Source: Artemisia argyi (Eukaryota; Streptophyta; Magnoliopsida; Asterales; Asteraceae). From it: a DNA stretch of 64,000 nt. The DNA is taken from positions 115,422,042-115,486,041 of the forward strand of contig CM060704.1 in NCBI GenBank assembly GCA_030686995.1. Direction: 5' to 3'. The notes under the pieces were generated by a model. That model was not told where the DNA came from and made no database searches. It saw only the letters and a list, made by a program, of their open reading frames with translations. The translations under genes were made by a program, and so were the position numbers. Positions 1 to 12,608 of this stretch are shown here, piece by piece (the first letter of the stretch is position 1; every line of letters begins with the position of its first letter).

Positions 1-1323
<1,323 letters not shown>

Positions 1324-1338
1324 AATACCCTTACACTT
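1324..1338 (-). promoter_or_regulatory. Polypurine tract of element A
   Basis: On the minus strand AAGTGTAAGGGTATT abuts the LTR start TGATGAG. The same motif abuts the 3' LTR in element C (34337-34352) and, slightly changed, in B (24197-24213). This is the expected position for plus-strand DNA priming. Confidence 0.75.
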
Positions 1339-2914
1339 GAGATTTGCTTGTCCTCAAGCAAATGCGCTTTTATTCTAATCAAAATATAAGTTAGGGGTCA
1401 TTTAACACTAATATAAAAGTAATTGCAACAAATAATCATTCCACTTCAACCAAAAACAAGCACGGAAATTATACACTAGCACCTCACAAATAGTGTTTAG
1501 ATACTCACATCTCTCGGGTGTAATAAAGTATGTATCACAATATGGAAATGGAAAATATCTCTCACTACCTGTTATAGCAAATAGATTACCATAGGCTTGG
1601 GAAAGGATCAAACCTCCACAACTTGGCGTAAGCACCTAGGATAAACTATCAAAGAGGTCTTTTTAAAGGGTTATAACGTGAGGTGTAGAGATATGGTAAA
1701 CACGGTTTTTTTGGATAAAGGCAATATTTACTAGTGGCAAGTTAATCATCTTGGTTAATTACATGTACAATGTAGCGTTGCTAAGCCAAGACTCGACTCG
1801 ACTTAAGCTAATCACAAATTAACAAAAACATAAAACAAACATAAAAGGAAACGGATGGTAGTCCGTATATTTTTTCTCTTTTTTTCTATTTTCTTTTCTT
1901 TTTCTTGATTTTTCGATTTTTTTATTTTTTTTTTATTTATTTTTTTTTGCATACACTCTTACCCTACCATCCAAAATAATACATCATGGGGGATTTGCAT
2001 TCCCCTTACACTTGAACTTTTACATACTTTACAATTAACTATTCTATTGACTCGAATTAAGATAATCAAAACACTTGGAGTAGTTTTTAAGATTAACGCA
2101 CATATGGGGGTAACATATGATTTTCTTCCCCATTACTCCATAACACTAGTACTTTACCCATGAGTCCCAATTGTCCCAAAACAATATGTACAAGATATGA
2201 CTCGACTTAGCAACCATGTAATCAATAAGACAATTAACTAAGGGTTTAAACTTGTAACAATAATGCACTAAAGATTAGTGCATACACGGAAGGCTAAGGC
2301 GATTTGGTTGCACATTTTGGGTGGATTGTAAACAAATTCTTCTTTTAAGTAAAATGCTTAAAGTTAGAAACGAAAAGATAGGCTCGGAGGGGTGTACTAG
2401 GGGTATCGTGTACTAAAAATGAGTACAACGCAAATGTGTGGGAAAAATTAATTGACTTTACTAGTCAAGTAATTATGACTTTATTGGTCAAATAATTATG
2501 ATACGGGTTTAGCACAAGGGTGATCCTAATGCCTCTTATCATGTAGTAAATCCTACTACACGAATGTAGTCTCACTAGCGGTCTCGGGATGTATCACTAA
2601 CGCAAGTTCTAGAATCTAAGTACTACCGGTACACTCATAAGCACTAATAATAAATGCTTTTCCTAACAAATCTAAAGGCGAACCTCACATATTTGGGGTG
2701 GATTTTTTTTTGAGTGGTACGGTTTTTGTGCTAGTCATACAACTCCTATCCATGAGATGCTCATTAAGGCTAAAGCTTCACTCCTAAATGTTGTAAAAAA
2801 ATTTAAATTTGGCGCTAAAATTGCCCTATTACACACCTACTATTGAACAAACAAATTCAAGTGCAATTGCATTCTCTAAGGTATCATCATTTACCCTCCC
2901 CTTACACTTAGGCT

Positions 2915-2934
2915 GAACATTGTCCCCAATGTTC
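2915..2934 (-). other. Perfect stem-loop, 8-bp stem and 4-nt loop
   Basis: GAACATTG and CAATGTTC flank TCCC; on the element strand the loop is GGGA. Identical copies occur at 22597-22616 (B), 28358-28377 (C) and 47663-47682 (D), and a variant at 57622-57641 (G). A PPT-like purine run follows it in every case. Confidence 0.8.
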
Positions 2935-3289
2935 AATATAAAGGACGTAAAAGTAATGAAGGTAAAAGAATGAAACAAATACTCCCCTGATTCGTTCGGT
3001 GTGGATAAATGGATAACATGGTTAAATCATCCTCCAAGAAAATGAACGTTGAAAGCTTCCCTCCAAAAATATAAATCATCTTCTTGTCCAATATAACTTG
3101 TTAAACCTGAAAAAACAATCATGGAAAACCTCGCGTAAACTCGGTGGCAATCTATATATCTAAGGATATAATGCTTGTGGAATGAATGTTTGCTGATTTC
3201 CTGGAGTTTATAAAACTAAAGAATTAACAAGAACTTTATGACTCCGTTAGAAAAACAAAACTTGCAAAATTTTTCAGAATTGTTACACC

Positions 3290-3322
3290 TGACGCCGTCA
3301 GGTTATGATCCTGACGCCATCA
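3290..3322 (-). repeat. TGACGCCGTCA palindrome pair in the 3' non-coding region
   Basis: TGACGCCGTCA and TGACGCCATCA lie 11 bases apart and can pair into one long hairpin. Equivalent pairs are at 21498-21535 (B), 27950-27983 (C) and 47255-47288 (D). Confidence 0.7.
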
Positions 3323-3691
3323 AAGTGCTCTGACAGAAATCTCATGTTACGTTTCTGGAAAATTTCTGAAAAAACTCACGCATTAATTCCTGGAATTCCT
3401 GCAAAACATCATTATAACTCGATACAAGCATTTGACTCAAACAAATACTAATATGCATGTTCATTTAATATTGTTGTGGTTCATGTTTAATTCCGTTCTT
3501 AAAAACAAATTTGAATTTACCTTACACTTAGCTTTTGCAAAATACCTTTTTATGAAGTTAGGACAAACAACAAGGTAAAGCATTTTCACAATTTATTATG
3601 AAACATGATCCACAAACAATAAAAATAAAACATGCATAAACAAACAAATAAAATCAAATGAACAAACAATCAAACAAAACAAATAAAACTT

Positions 3692-3714
3692 GGGTTGCCT
3701 CCCAAGAAGCGCTT
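3692..3714 (-). other. Conserved box just after the protease stop (A)
   Basis: On the minus strand it reads GCGCTTCTTGGGAGGCAACC. It begins about 45 nt after the stop codon of the protease ORF. Near-identical boxes follow the ORF stop in C (27558), D (46862), B (21119) and G (about 57930-57952). Confidence 0.75.
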
Positions 3715-3756
3715 TTCTTTATTTACGAGTCTTGTAGCGAGACTCAAGGTCATAGG

Positions 3757-4884
3757 CTATCCTATATGAGTGAGTTCCTCATCGAGGATATCTTTGGGAT
3801 AAAACTTAGGTTTCAATTTCCTATCGGTTCTCTTAGTTCGGTATGACTTCTCAAATTTTTCTCCATCCGGATCATATAGAATCGTCTTCATATGCCCTGA
3901 TCCGTTACCTTCCTTAGGTGGCTTGTCCCAATTCCATTTATATTTATCACCTTCCCTTTTCCACTTGTTCATTCCTAAGTTGATAGGCATCACTCCTAGG
4001 AATTCAATCATTTTCCTAAAGACTAAGGGATCCTCAAAGGGGTTTAGTTCTTCATCCCTAGCTATGAGTTGCTCTACCGAATACATTTTGTTTATAAACT
4101 CCTCCTCCGAGTAAAATGGGCGTTGAGGTCCTATGAAGTCTCTATTAACCCAAGGTCCGTATCTAGATGGTCTACTATTCACATCTACCCAATGAGGCGT
4201 TAGTTCCTCACTAGTATCATAGGCATGCTTCTTAACATCATAGACCGACCAAGTATCTCCTTCTCCTACCGCTATTCTAGATTCCTTACAATCAATCATC
4301 GTACTTGAGGTAGCTAAGAATCCTCTTCCTATTAATAACGGGCATGTAGTGTCACTAACCATATCAAGGACATGGAAATCAGCTAACATCGTCAACCTTC
4401 CTATATGCACTAACACATCCTTCACTACCCCAACCGGATATGCTACACTTCCATCCGCAAGCCCTATGATTACCTCTATTTCATCTAACTTTCCTGGCTT
4501 AAGAGTGGTGTATAGAGATAATGGAAGCAAATTTAGGCTTGACCCAAGATCGGCTAATGTGTCAAAAGCCTCAGAATTTTCGATCTTAGAAGGTAACACG
4601 AATATGCCCAGATCATCTAATTTCTTAGGCAACTTGTTTTGAACGAAGGCGGTCCCATTCTTACCCAACTTAAGTTTCTCTTCATATTTTTCTAAAAGGG
4701 CATTGTAATAGGGAGCACGGGCTAAGACATCAATGACGGGGCGCTCAAGGTGAAGTTCATTTAATTCTTCGCCAAGGTCTTGTGTAGGAAGTGTTTCAAC
4801 TATGCTATTGATCGAATTGATGTTAGGTGTTACATTTAATTGGTTCTTTTGAAAGATTTGGGTTTGCTTGAAACACGTGCTCAC
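3757..4884 (-). pseudogene. Retropepsin-type protease region of element A gag-pro
   Basis: Open reading frame of 375 codons. It holds an aspartic-protease motif ADLGSSLNLLPLSLY (catalytic Asp at about residue 112), a flap-like GLADGSVAYP near 141-150 and the late-fold motif LLIGRGFL near 183-190, the pattern of Ty3/gypsy retropepsins. The C-terminal 170 residues are basic and Trp/Lys-rich and conserved in element D (46300-46817), but I know no function for them. No reverse transcriptase follows. It lies in the same frame as 4903-5403, and comparison with D shows the two were one ORF, now split by two nonsense codons near 4892-4902. The Met at 4884 is therefore an internal Met rather than an authentic start. 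The protease part alone is undamaged. Confidence 0.8.
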
Positions 4885-4902
4885 GGCATTGACTAATTAG
4901 TA

Positions 4903-6323
4903 TTATGGACAAGAAGTGGGAGACGAAACAGATGATATAGTGTTAACGTTTAGTTTCGGATTCTTGACCGTGTTACTTGGGAGTGCTCCCATTTCTCGGT
5001 CATTGAGAACTTTCAACAACATGTCAATCTTATTGGTCATCTCATTTTGCTTTTGTTTGAAATCGGCTTCAAACTTTGCTAAACGAGTTTCTTGAGATGC
5101 TATAAATTTGGACATCAATCCTTCAAAATTATTGGTACTACCATAGTTGTTGGAAGGATTGTTGTTGAAAGTACGGTTAGAGGGTGGATCATTTGGTTGA
5201 TAACTATTAGGTGGAGTGGAGGAATTGTTTTGGGGCATTTTTTGATTTTGTTTCCACCTAAGGTTCGGGTGATTTTTCCAAGAGGGGTTGTATGAATCAC
5301 CGTAAGGGTTTTGCTCGGGTTTGAAAGTGTACCACTTGTCTTCCGTTCCGTTGGTATGCGAGGATGCGTAATCCGCAAAAGCTTGTTCGGGAGTTCCATG
5401 CAATCACGAGTGTCGTGGGGACCACTACATAATTCGCATGAAAAAGTGATTTTGTTCACTTGGCTTGAAGGTTTAGGAGCTTCGTAGGATTTCATGAGAA
5501 ACTTGACTTGGTCTTCAAGTTCCATGATCCTATGGTCGGGAGTACTTGAATTGTTCGAAGGCAAAGATATTCCCTTGACCGTTTTGTTTAAATCACGGGG
5601 ATCATTCCAACTTTTGTTGTCACAGAGAGCAAGATTTTCTATGAGTTCCCATGATTCTTCCGCACTTAGATCACGAAGCTTGCCACCGGCCGATTGGTCG
5701 ATGGTTTGCCTTGTGAAGAGATCGATATGGTCATAGAAAATTTGAACTTGGAGCCAAAGATCTATGCCATGATGAGGGACTTTTTCGAGTAAGTCCTTGA
5801 AACGAGTCCATGCTTCATAAAGAGTTTCACCTTGACGTTGTTGGAACATCAAGATGTCATTTCTAAGCTTACTAGTTCTCCCCGATGGGAAAAATTGAGC
5901 AAGGAAACGAGTGGTGAGATCATCCCAAGAGGTGATGGATCCCGTGGGTAAACGCTAAAGCCATTGACTAGCTTGGTCACGTAGAGAGAATTGGAAGAGA
6001 CGCAATCGGGTCGTCTATCAAGTTCCAACATCAAGGTCTACGGAATCTACGATTTTGAGGAAATCCTTGAGATGTTGATTAGGATCTTCAGAACGAAGTC
6101 CATGGAATGCACATCCGCTTTGCACCAACCGGATGGTGTCGGATTGCAATGGAGACACATTGGCTCCTTGAGTGAGCTCAATGGTGTTTCGATAGCCTTG
6201 GTGGCTAGGACGGGAGTATTCTCCTAAAGTTCGGGGTCTAGGAGGTTGGTTTGGTTGTGGTGGGTTTTGTGGATGGTTTTGTTGTGGTGGGTTTATGGGA
6301 TCAAAGAGATTACCACCTTCCAT
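4903..6323 (-). pseudogene. Gag of element A, degenerate
   Basis: Retrotransposon gag (capsid) domain plus a zinc-knuckle-like CELCSGPHDTRDC segment and an Asn/Pro-rich linker. The likely start is ATG at 6323 (MEGGN), matching the start in element D at 44270; an earlier in-frame TTG at 6338 is less likely. Compared with D, stops replace codons near 6015, 6012 and 5956, one base is missing near 5395 after the knuckle, and two more stops near 4892-4902 separate gag from protease. Capsid protein would form virus-like particles in the cytoplasm, but this copy cannot encode it whole. Confidence 0.85.
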
Positions 6324-6469
6324 GATGGCGGATGGCAAAGGTTACAAACAAAGGAACGAAGAAAAAGATAGACTAAAGAAACCTATAAAAATAAAATAAA
6401 AATCTTACTAGAAAGGAATCTAGCAAGTATACCTAATAAAAAGAAATTTCAACCTAGACAATAACTATT

Positions 6470-6488
6470 CCCCGGGCTGCGGCGCCGA
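6470..6488 (-). other. Primer-binding site, element A
   Basis: On the minus strand CGGCGCCGCAGCCCGGGG follows the LTR end after a few bases. The GGCGCC core is that of the tRNA-Asp-type site of Athila elements (TGGCGCCGTTGCCGGGG), but bases 9-13 differ. D has a similar altered site. Confidence 0.65.
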
Positions 6489-6493
6489 AAACT

Positions 6494-7917
6494 TGATGCG
6501 TGGAATTGCGCCCTCGCAAAAGGTTTTACCTCTCAATGGATCTTGAGAAGCTTGCAATCCCCACTAGGCAGTGTACCTGACCGTTGTAGTATAATATAGT
6601 GACAAGTACCGGGGGATTGATTGTTCAACTCAAAGAATAGTGTTCGCTAGGGTTAAAACTCACTTAAACTAGGTCTAGAGATGAGGGATGATTCTTTTTG
6701 TATTTTTATATTTTAAAGAAAGCAAGTAAAAATCTCGGGTTTTGAAGGAGTGGGCGGAATTAGTTGTAAATCAACTAACCCAAATAACTAAAGATGCAAT
6801 CAAAATTAAATAAAATAAACTTAAACTAATTATGGCGAAAACAATAATGAGAGAAAATGTGTTTACTTAGATTTCATTACTCCCTAGCTATCTTTTACCG
6901 GTTGATTAGTTTGTTACAATTGCATGGATGACGGGTTATATTCCTTAATACCATTCGTAGGGCCGTGTACGATCTTCCCTAACTCTATAAGCTTCTACCT
7001 CTTCCTATGTCGAGCCGACTACTAGCTCCTAACATGGCCTCATTAGTAGTTACCTATGCATTAAATATAACCAAAATATCGTAGTACACCTCCGATCATG
7101 TTTCTTAAGACGTTTAAGCAAGTTACCAATTGGAAGTCTGCCAGTTTTCTTAAGCATAACATCGAATTCATTCATCCACAACAATTATAAACAAACAACC
7201 AACCAACCAATAATCAATATCTAAGTTTCATTATATCTAAGCAAACACAAAGAAAACCTAGCCTAGCATGTTAAAGAGAAGACAAGTGTAAGATATAATC
7301 AAACAACACATATACATATTGAATGATTTGTTGAAAGAGTTATCTTCAATTAAGCATGGATGAAACAAAGGTTTGAAACCCTCAAAATAGCAGTAAAATT
7401 CGTCTAGGGTTTTCTCCCTTCAAAGTTGCACACAATGAATGAAAATTAGAAAAGTATATATAGATTTTACAATCTGACGGTGTCAAGAGTAATGTCTGAC
7501 GCCGTCAACTCGCCGCCAAAATAATACTCGTATTTCCTAGATCCACTTCTGACGCCGTCACTCTTTGTATACTCTGGGCCGTCTCTCTTTGTGACAATAC
7601 GTGACGGCCTTGGCGACCCTAAAGGGTGATGCCATCACGACTCCTTTGGAAAACTCTCTGGCGCGTCACGTGTAATTTGATTTATCCACCTCTTTGTCAA
7701 GTCTTGACGCCGTCAGGTACAATTTTCAGCATGATTTTGTGACTGTCGTTTTATTCACTTTTTTACTCCAAAAACGTCCAAAATGCTTCCTTTTGTAAAT
7801 TTCCTCTCAAGAGTACCTAAAATGACAAAAGGAACGATTTAGAGCAATATTTGATCAAATAATCTTGACTTTGGCCTTAAATGACCCCCCAAAAGCGGTA
7901 CACTTTTCTTCTCATCA
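6494..7917 (-). repeat. 5' LTR of element A
   Basis: 1424 bp with TG...CA ends, matching the left LTR, and D (1432 bp) and C in the other orientation. Several TGACGCCGTCA palindromes lie at 7476-7715, upstream of a TATATATA box at 7455-7462 on the element strand. The usual LTR order (U3 promoter, R, U5) is inferred. Confidence 0.9.
7476..7715 (-). promoter_or_regulatory. TGACGCCGTCA palindrome cluster in LTR promoter of A
   Basis: Perfect copies at 7497-7507, about 7549-7559 and 7705-7715, with degenerate copies between them. All lie within 260 bp upstream of the TATA box on the element strand. Each is two inverted TGACG half-sites; TGACG is the core bound by TGA-class plant bZIP factors, so a promoter role is plausible but inferred. 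Confidence 0.55.
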
Positions 7918-8399
7918 GCATCTATGTTAATTTGGTAATTTTATAATCAAACATGAGAAGTAAATAGCACAAACTTATGAAAATATAATTTTTCAAACAA
8001 AAATGTACATTGGTAAACATGATATGATGGTTATTCATAATCAAGGAAATGAATCAATCTTCAAAGCTATCTAAATATGCTACATATTTTAGCAAAAATA
8101 TAAGTTAAAGAAATACCACAATTACAAAACACATAGTAAATTGATATCACAGGTTAGCAAAACTAAAAGCATATATCACTAACATCTTATGCAAGTCAAG
8201 TATCGTCATGTGATTTTGCTTGAATAATAAAATATTATTTTTAATCCAAAAGCATTATGCTAAAATAATAATTAGATTATAACATATATACATGTAGTTT
8301 TTTTTATTTTTAGTCCACAAAGTAAAACCGTTTGAAATATGTTAAGTGATTCATTTCTTAATCGATAATAATATATAATCAAAAAGAAATTTTAAAAAC
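7918..8399. other. AT-rich flank, possibly the body of a Helitron-like element
   Basis: No coding potential and no recognisable domain. It lies between the right end of element A and the Helitron-like terminus at 8400-8427 and may be its body, but I cannot place a 5' end. Confidence 0.3.
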
Positions 8400-8427
8400 T
8401 CTGTGCATGCACAGGTATTATAACTAG
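8400..8427 (+). mobile_element. Helitron-like 3' terminus
   Basis: A 14-base palindrome CTGTGCATGCACAG (8401-8414) is followed 9 bases later by CTAG (8424-8427) and then T. A hairpin close to a CTRR end, inserted before T, is the signature of Helitron 3' ends. The element would be non-autonomous: no Rep/helicase sequence is seen upstream. Confidence 0.45.
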
Positions 8428-9084
8428 TTTGTTAAATAACAATTTACATTAAAATAACTTATTGTTTCAATTTGTGCAAATAAAATAACCACCTCCGATG
8501 ATCCATTAAATCATATTTTATTTAAGGTCCTTCTAACTAAGGATAACTTGCAAAGTATAATGTATAATAACTTCTAATATCCTTTAACGACTATCATTAT
8601 AATTGGGAATATTACCTTAAAAAATCGGGGTGTTACATATGTATAGTTTTTTTCAAGAACCAAACAGATCAAGTTCGATTGAACTTACAAAAAAAAAGAA
8701 TAACCACTTGCAATTTTTCTTTTATGAGAACCAAACTGAATCACATGTAATTTTATCAGTAACAACAACTACATTTTCTTCTAGATCTAGGAAATTGATT
8801 AATCCCTAACCTGGTTTTTATCATATTTTTGCATCACAACCTCTTTTTCTTTCAAAGTTTGTTAGTTTAGTTGATTATTATCTATATTTATCAAATCGTG
8901 TGTCAATTAGTCGATTCAAACCTAAATAAAGAGCAAAAAAACATAGATTTTGATTCGAAATTATGCTTCGAAATTATGCTAAACCCCGATTAAAAAAAAC
9001 AAGTTATATAATGAAATCAACAATTATTGAATGTTTTATTAGTAGACTTGATGATTTTTTTTTTTTTTTTGTGTTTGTGATCGC
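8428..9084. other. Non-coding AT-rich sequence with an LTR-like end
   Basis: TGTTACA at 8631-8637 preceded by TCGGGG looks like a long-LTR terminus of the TGTAACACCCC type seen elsewhere here (14751, 17617, 37576). No partner end or TSD was found. Nothing coding is seen. Confidence 0.25.
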
Positions 9085-9109
9085 GGGGGGGGGGGGGGGG
9101 GGGGGGGGG
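9085..9109 (+). repeat. Poly-G run, 25 bases
   Basis: Uninterrupted G from 9085 to 9109, preceded by a T-rich run. Length is likely to vary and to be prone to sequencing error. Confidence 0.9.
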
Positions 9110-10552
9110 TAATGAAGGTAGGTGAAAATTTTAGGCTTTATACTGGACAATGTTGCCCTTGATGTATAAGTCAGTGATTTGATCACAGCCCTTGAATCAA
9201 AATGAGATGTGTTCATTTAATGTTTAGACAGTAAGTGTTCTAGACGAGTCATAACTCAATATAATACTGTATACAGTCATACACGACTTGTCAACACTTT
9301 GAAGCAAGCTTGTTAAGTTCGAGATCCTACTATGGATCATATTTACTTTTGCAAGATCGAATCAAGATCGTAAGATACTACTTAAATGTTCGAATGTCGT
9401 ATATGTATAGTAATTTTTAGTAAAAGCTGAATATATAACAAATTTTTGAATAAAAGAGGAGATCTAAAAGTTATAATAATATGAAAATGCAAGCAACGGT
9501 TTAAAATACTAAAATATCTAATCGGTGATTAATGAGGCTGAATATTTTAATCTTAAAATTTATATATTTTACTCTTATATAACATTTGTAATTATCTACG
9601 CTTGTGTTATTGTTAAACTTTAACAAAATACATTCATTTTTAGTTTATTAGTATAGTTAGTTAATTCAAGGAAAGTATGATCGAATCGGGTCGAGATCTT
9701 ATGATCCTATGTTAAGATCAGGACTCTAATTAACATCTTATGCCATTTAAGATTCTATGAAGAGTCGACTCTGTTTTGCTTATCAGGATCATATAATCGA
9801 AAGATCTTAAGAGCTAGTTAACAACTATGCTTTAAAGTATATTTAGCTTTTAGTATTTCTATACTTCTATACAATATTTAGTGACAAACTACAATTTCAT
9901 ATTACTTCCTTCTGAAGTTAATAGTCCATCTTTCTTTCTTTTTTCTCAAAAAAACTATACACTACCAAATATAAAAAGAAAATTTTGATTAAATTTATCA
10001 TCCTAAGGATTTGGAGCGGGTGTAATAGTCACCACATTCCTTACCATGTTATACCCCAATAAAACACAAAATATATGTAATAACACACTCACAAAAAAAA
10101 CACCATCACCATTCTCATTTCATTAGGTGGTCATCACTATCGAATCATCAATTTTTTTACCTGATAACTAGTAGCCTCTCGTCCATATCATGGAGCTTCA
10201 TGTGTGATTCTGCCAAAATCATCAAGGCCAAGTGTGGCCCTAGGCCTTATTACGACCAAGTTTAACCTGATAGGGGATTTATATCAAATCTTTAGATTGT
10301 TACTAGTTAGTTAAGTATTAAACATGTATAATAAAATTGTAACGTGTCATTTTAGCTTCGGATTTCAAGTAATTAAAGTTAAAGTCTTTCATATGACTTA
10401 TATTTCATGAAACGTCGATACATAAAAAAAGAACCAAATTTTACTTGCCTTTTATTACATGGAAATTCAAAGGAAAAAATGTCACGTCTTAACTCTTTTA
10501 TACACGTGTAGTACCCGACTAAGCAAGATCAAAGTAAAATTTTGAGAACTAT
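9110..10552. other. Non-coding AT-rich flank
   Basis: Scattered GATC/AAGATC-type short motifs (9300-9830) but no ORF, RNA gene or element end that I can support. Confidence 0.4.
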
Positions 10553-12100
10553 TGTAACAACCCCAAAATCGGTACAACGGAAGCATACATGTCATGGGTG
10601 CTACCAAATTAGAATCACAACACAAAGTATAGAAAACGGATTTACCTTATACATTTTGGAAGAAATTTCATTACCAAAAGTATTAAGTTTACATCATTCA
10701 AAATATCATGCGAAAATACAGGCCCATAAAGGAATTTAAGTGGTCCCAAATATATCAGAGTAATCCATGACCATGCCATGCCTGCCAAAGCCTCCAAAAT
10801 AAGCTATCTCCTTACATCTAAAAATACATGCAAAAAGTGTCAACACGAGTTTTGTGAGTTCGTAGGTTTAATCATAAAATAATAGCATTGGACCACATCT
10901 GTTTATTTGTTTATTACGCAGGCTAAGTTATGAAACTCAACTCATCAAGGTGCATAAACGCCAAATCGACCATCACGCCCTATACACTTAAACAATCCGA
11001 CATGTTATACATCCTGGCAAGTTGGTGCATCCACAAATCCGGGCATAAATCCCTGGAAATTGGAGTATCCAAATTTCGGATATAAATTCTGGCAAGTTGG
11101 ACAACTAAAGTCCAGACGGGGTACTCAACAACAATAGATCTATCTATAACATTCGCGTTTCCCGCGGGAACTAACGACTTTTAGTAGGCAATTAACGGGA
11201 TCCTAAACCTTAGCCTTGTCTACGTAATAAATGTAACCAAATCACATAATAAATAACATGTCCAATCAAAATGGTTTTGCATGTTTTCTCACCTCAAGAT
11301 TTCAATAAAACATTAATACGAGCAAAAGTGGGGCTATGAAACTTACGTCCGAAATCTTTAAACAGTTGTGTCCAAGAGAACATAATCAAGTTAGTAAACG
11401 CATCACACATTCGAATAACCAATCAAGTATTTCATCAAACCTAGTAAACAATTCGGGTATCCAAATAAACAATCATTGAGTTTAGTTAAAAACGAGCATG
11501 TATTCTCACCCCAAAAACAGTTATAAAACCAGCAAGAGTAGGGACCATGAACTCACCTCAATATGAAGCAAAGCAAAAATATTACACTGTCACAACTGGC
11601 ATCTAGAAGCAAAATACAACGGCAGCGACACGGGCACAACGATATCAAAAAATACATGCACAACGGTACGGGATCGGCACAACCTACTACGTATAATTCA
11701 TCTCAGAATGCATTTCGTAATAATTAAGTCTACGAAAGACAACGTGTCTTAGTTTTCATGGAATACTCGAAATCAATAGTTGTAAAAAGTGTAGTATCAA
11801 CGTTTCGTGTGGTGGTAAGTCGTGGTAAGAAAACATCGACTCAAAATGCAACTCACGCCAAAGTATAATAAATATCCCAGTATATTATAAAGAAGTATTA
11901 AAAGAATAGTCAAGAAGTATTGACGATCACTCAAATCGAAAAGATAATGACTAGAAAGAACTCAAGGAAGTGACGCCAAAGAAACATGTAAAAAACTAAT
12001 TCAATTGGTAAGTTTTGGTATTTACACCATAATCCCAAACAGTTTGTATAAAACACACAAGTTTTACAAACAACATAAGTTTTAACTCACAATTCCAACA
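10553..12100 (-). mobile_element. 3' part of a long LTR with TGTAACA end (minus strand)
   Basis: The plus strand begins TGTAACAACCCC at 10553, the reverse of the GGGGTGTTACA end of the solo LTR at 14751-17617. Reverse-complement similarity to that solo LTR is visible by eye: an AATAGATCTAT...CATTCGCGTTT block near 11140 against 17010-17050, and a 'gtggggctatgaa' block near 11330 against 16815. It looks like the distal part of a Tekay/Del-type LTR. The inner boundary is approximate. Its other end may be 36693-37576. Confidence 0.5.
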
Positions 12101-12420
12101 ATAAAGGTTTTACAACTTAATAAAAGAACACGTGTTTAGATTCTTGTCGGGTTTCATAAGAATATACGGTTTCACAATTAAAGTACAAGTATAGAAGGTT
12201 TTATAAATTTCGGCATGACGAGTCCATTTATACAACAATCCCAAGTCATCGAGAATTTAATAAAATCAATTTTCTCAAAACAATATTTCCTGACAATTTA
12301 ATAGAAACTAATAAGGAGTATTCATTGATTATTAGACATTATTTCCTTATTGTATATCCTGTGGAAAACTAGAAGCGGGGTTGAAAAGTTTACCGCTTTT
12401 TAATTTGATTATCTTTAAAA
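12101..12420. other. Non-coding TE-derived sequence
   Basis: AT-rich, possibly still part of the minus-strand LTR that ends at 10553. No coding or structural feature supported. Confidence 0.3.
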
Positions 12421-12608
12421 CTTTACGTTTGTTTAAAGATATAAACACAACTTTACATGTTCAATTCTTTGAAAAGCTTTACATGTGAATAACAATCTTA
12501 ACTTTACTTGTTTAGTTCTTTGAAAAGCTTTACGTTTGTTTAAAGATATAAACACAACTTCACTTGTTTAATTCTTTGAAAAGCTTTATGTGTGATTAGC
12601 AATTCTAA
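12421..12608 (+). repeat. Tandem repeat, 81-bp unit at 107-bp period
   Basis: The unit beginning CTTTACGTTTGTTTAAAG occurs at 12421-12501 and 12528-12608 with about 10 differences. The 26-base spacer between them is itself a partial copy of the unit's tail. Confidence 0.8.

Larger units (their letters stand above)
1339..3756 (-). other. 3' non-coding region of element A with conserved cis motifs
   Basis: No real coding sequence is seen. Read on the minus strand from the protease stop, it holds in order: the conserved CGCTTCTTGGGAGG box (3692-3714), a purine motif like the PPT (3519-3531), a TGACGCCGTCA palindrome pair (3290-3322), a TATA-like site (about 3152), a perfect stem-loop (2915-2934), a second PPT-like motif (2897-2912), two short stem-loops (2410-2426 and 2264-2282), a third PPT-like motif (2001-2015) and a pyrimidine-rich tract, purine on the element strand (1866-1949). 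The same order recurs in B and C and, up to its truncation, in D. Confidence 0.7.
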
